DNA of 64,000 nt from assembly GCA_029863245.1 (NCBI GenBank), contig JAOTVV010000001.1:341316-405315 (forward strand), given 5' to 3'. The number at the start of each line of letters is the position of its first letter. Position 1 is the first letter of the stretch. Shown here piece after piece: positions 63,767 to 64,000 of this stretch. The stretch comes from Gemmatimonadota bacterium. GTDB taxonomy: Bacteria > Gemmatimonadota > Gemmatimonadetes > Gemmatimonadales > GWC2-71-9. The translations under genes were made by a program, and so were the position numbers. The notes beneath the pieces are model-generated. The model was not told where the DNA came from. It saw nothing but the letters and a program-made list of their open reading frames with translations, and searched no databases.

Positions 63767-64000
63767 ATGACCCTGCAAGGAGTGGTGACGGCGAGTGCCG
63801 CCGCCGAGCGGGCCGTGGACGTGGCGGTCACGATGCTGGGTGCACTGATCGTGGGCTTCCTGGCGCTCGAAGCGCTGTACCTCGTGGCCTGCGTACTCTA
63901 CCTCGGGTGCGCCCGCGGACGGCGGGCAGTGCCGGACCAGGGGACGACAGCCGCCGGCGCGGAGACCCCGGTCGCGACCCCGCGCCGGGCGCGCCCCTCG
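63767..64000 (+). CDS. Small membrane protein, 3' end beyond window
   Basis: An open frame from ATG 63767 runs to the window edge (78 codons, no stop), with AGGAGG (63754-63759) 7 bases upstream, a strong ribosome site. It has one long hydrophobic segment (MLGALIVGFLALEALYLVACVLYLG) followed by a basic, Ala/Pro/Thr-rich tail. No family recognised. It starts 39 bases after the propeller gene and may be co-transcribed. Confidence 0.6.
   Translation, partial: MTLQGVVTASAAAERAVDVAVTMLGALIVGFLALEALYLVACVLYLGCARGRRAVPDQGTTAAGAETPVATPRRARPS

Overview
The window looks like a stretch of chromosome from a GC-rich, diderm (outer-membrane, LPS-bearing) bacterium. Evidence for two membranes is a Kdo transferase, an Mla-type lipid transporter, a PorV/PorQ-like barrel and several lipoproteins and small beta-barrel proteins. 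The gene mix and the many GTG/TTG starts fit Gemmatimonadota, but this is inference from memory; no rRNA, tRNA, CRISPR array, insertion sequence or phage gene was seen. Coding density is high, and many neighbours overlap by 4 bases (ATGA/GTGA), so translational coupling is the main operon signature.

Layout. 1-2285 (minus): a cut-off unknown gene, a P1-family peptidase and a GrdB-family protein whose gene contains an in-frame TGA that I read as selenocysteine. 2374-5967: a DEAD-box-like protein that has lost its catalytic motifs, HU, thymidine kinase, and dephospho-CoA kinase fused to a PIG-L/LmbE-like domain. 6010-10296: gcvH, gcvP and a lipoate ligase-like gene. 10338-15817: a five-gene peptide ABC importer. 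15888-23229: a sodium:solute symporter, a FmdB/PspA/RemA-like trio, envelope and hypothetical genes, a glycosyltransferase and a ThiO-like oxidase. 23331-30051: lipA, pdhA-pdhB-pdhC, lpd, a membrane protein and lipB. 30111-35843 (minus): a dipeptidase, then an operon of a secreted metalloprotease-like lipoprotein, a PorV-like barrel and a membrane aminopeptidase. 35975-42997: dnaE, accA, ricT, metG. 43154-49784: M23 peptidase, lipoprotein, DsbA-like protein, CPBP protease, kdtA and outer-membrane proteins. 49859-53960 (minus): atpA-atpG-atpD-atpC without the other ATP synthase genes. 54085-57916 (minus): an AraC-type regulator, NUDIX hydrolase, mlaD-mlaF-mlaE. 57917-58661: a long non-coding or poorly coding gap with a perfect palindrome. 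58662-64000: an NtrC-type regulator and its kinase, a WD40-like propeller protein and a cut-off small membrane protein.

How the genes work together. Lipoic acid is a strong theme: the window holds three lipoyl carriers or users (GcvH, GcvP, the PDH complex) and three lipoylation enzymes (LipA, LipB and a LplA/LipM-like protein). Peptide handling is a second theme: the ABC importer, P1 peptidase, M20 dipeptidase, PF10023 aminopeptidase and M30-like protease. The most notable single observation is the recoded UGA in the GrdB-family gene, supported by an intact reading frame on both sides, a U-x-x-C motif and a well-placed SECIS-like hairpin.
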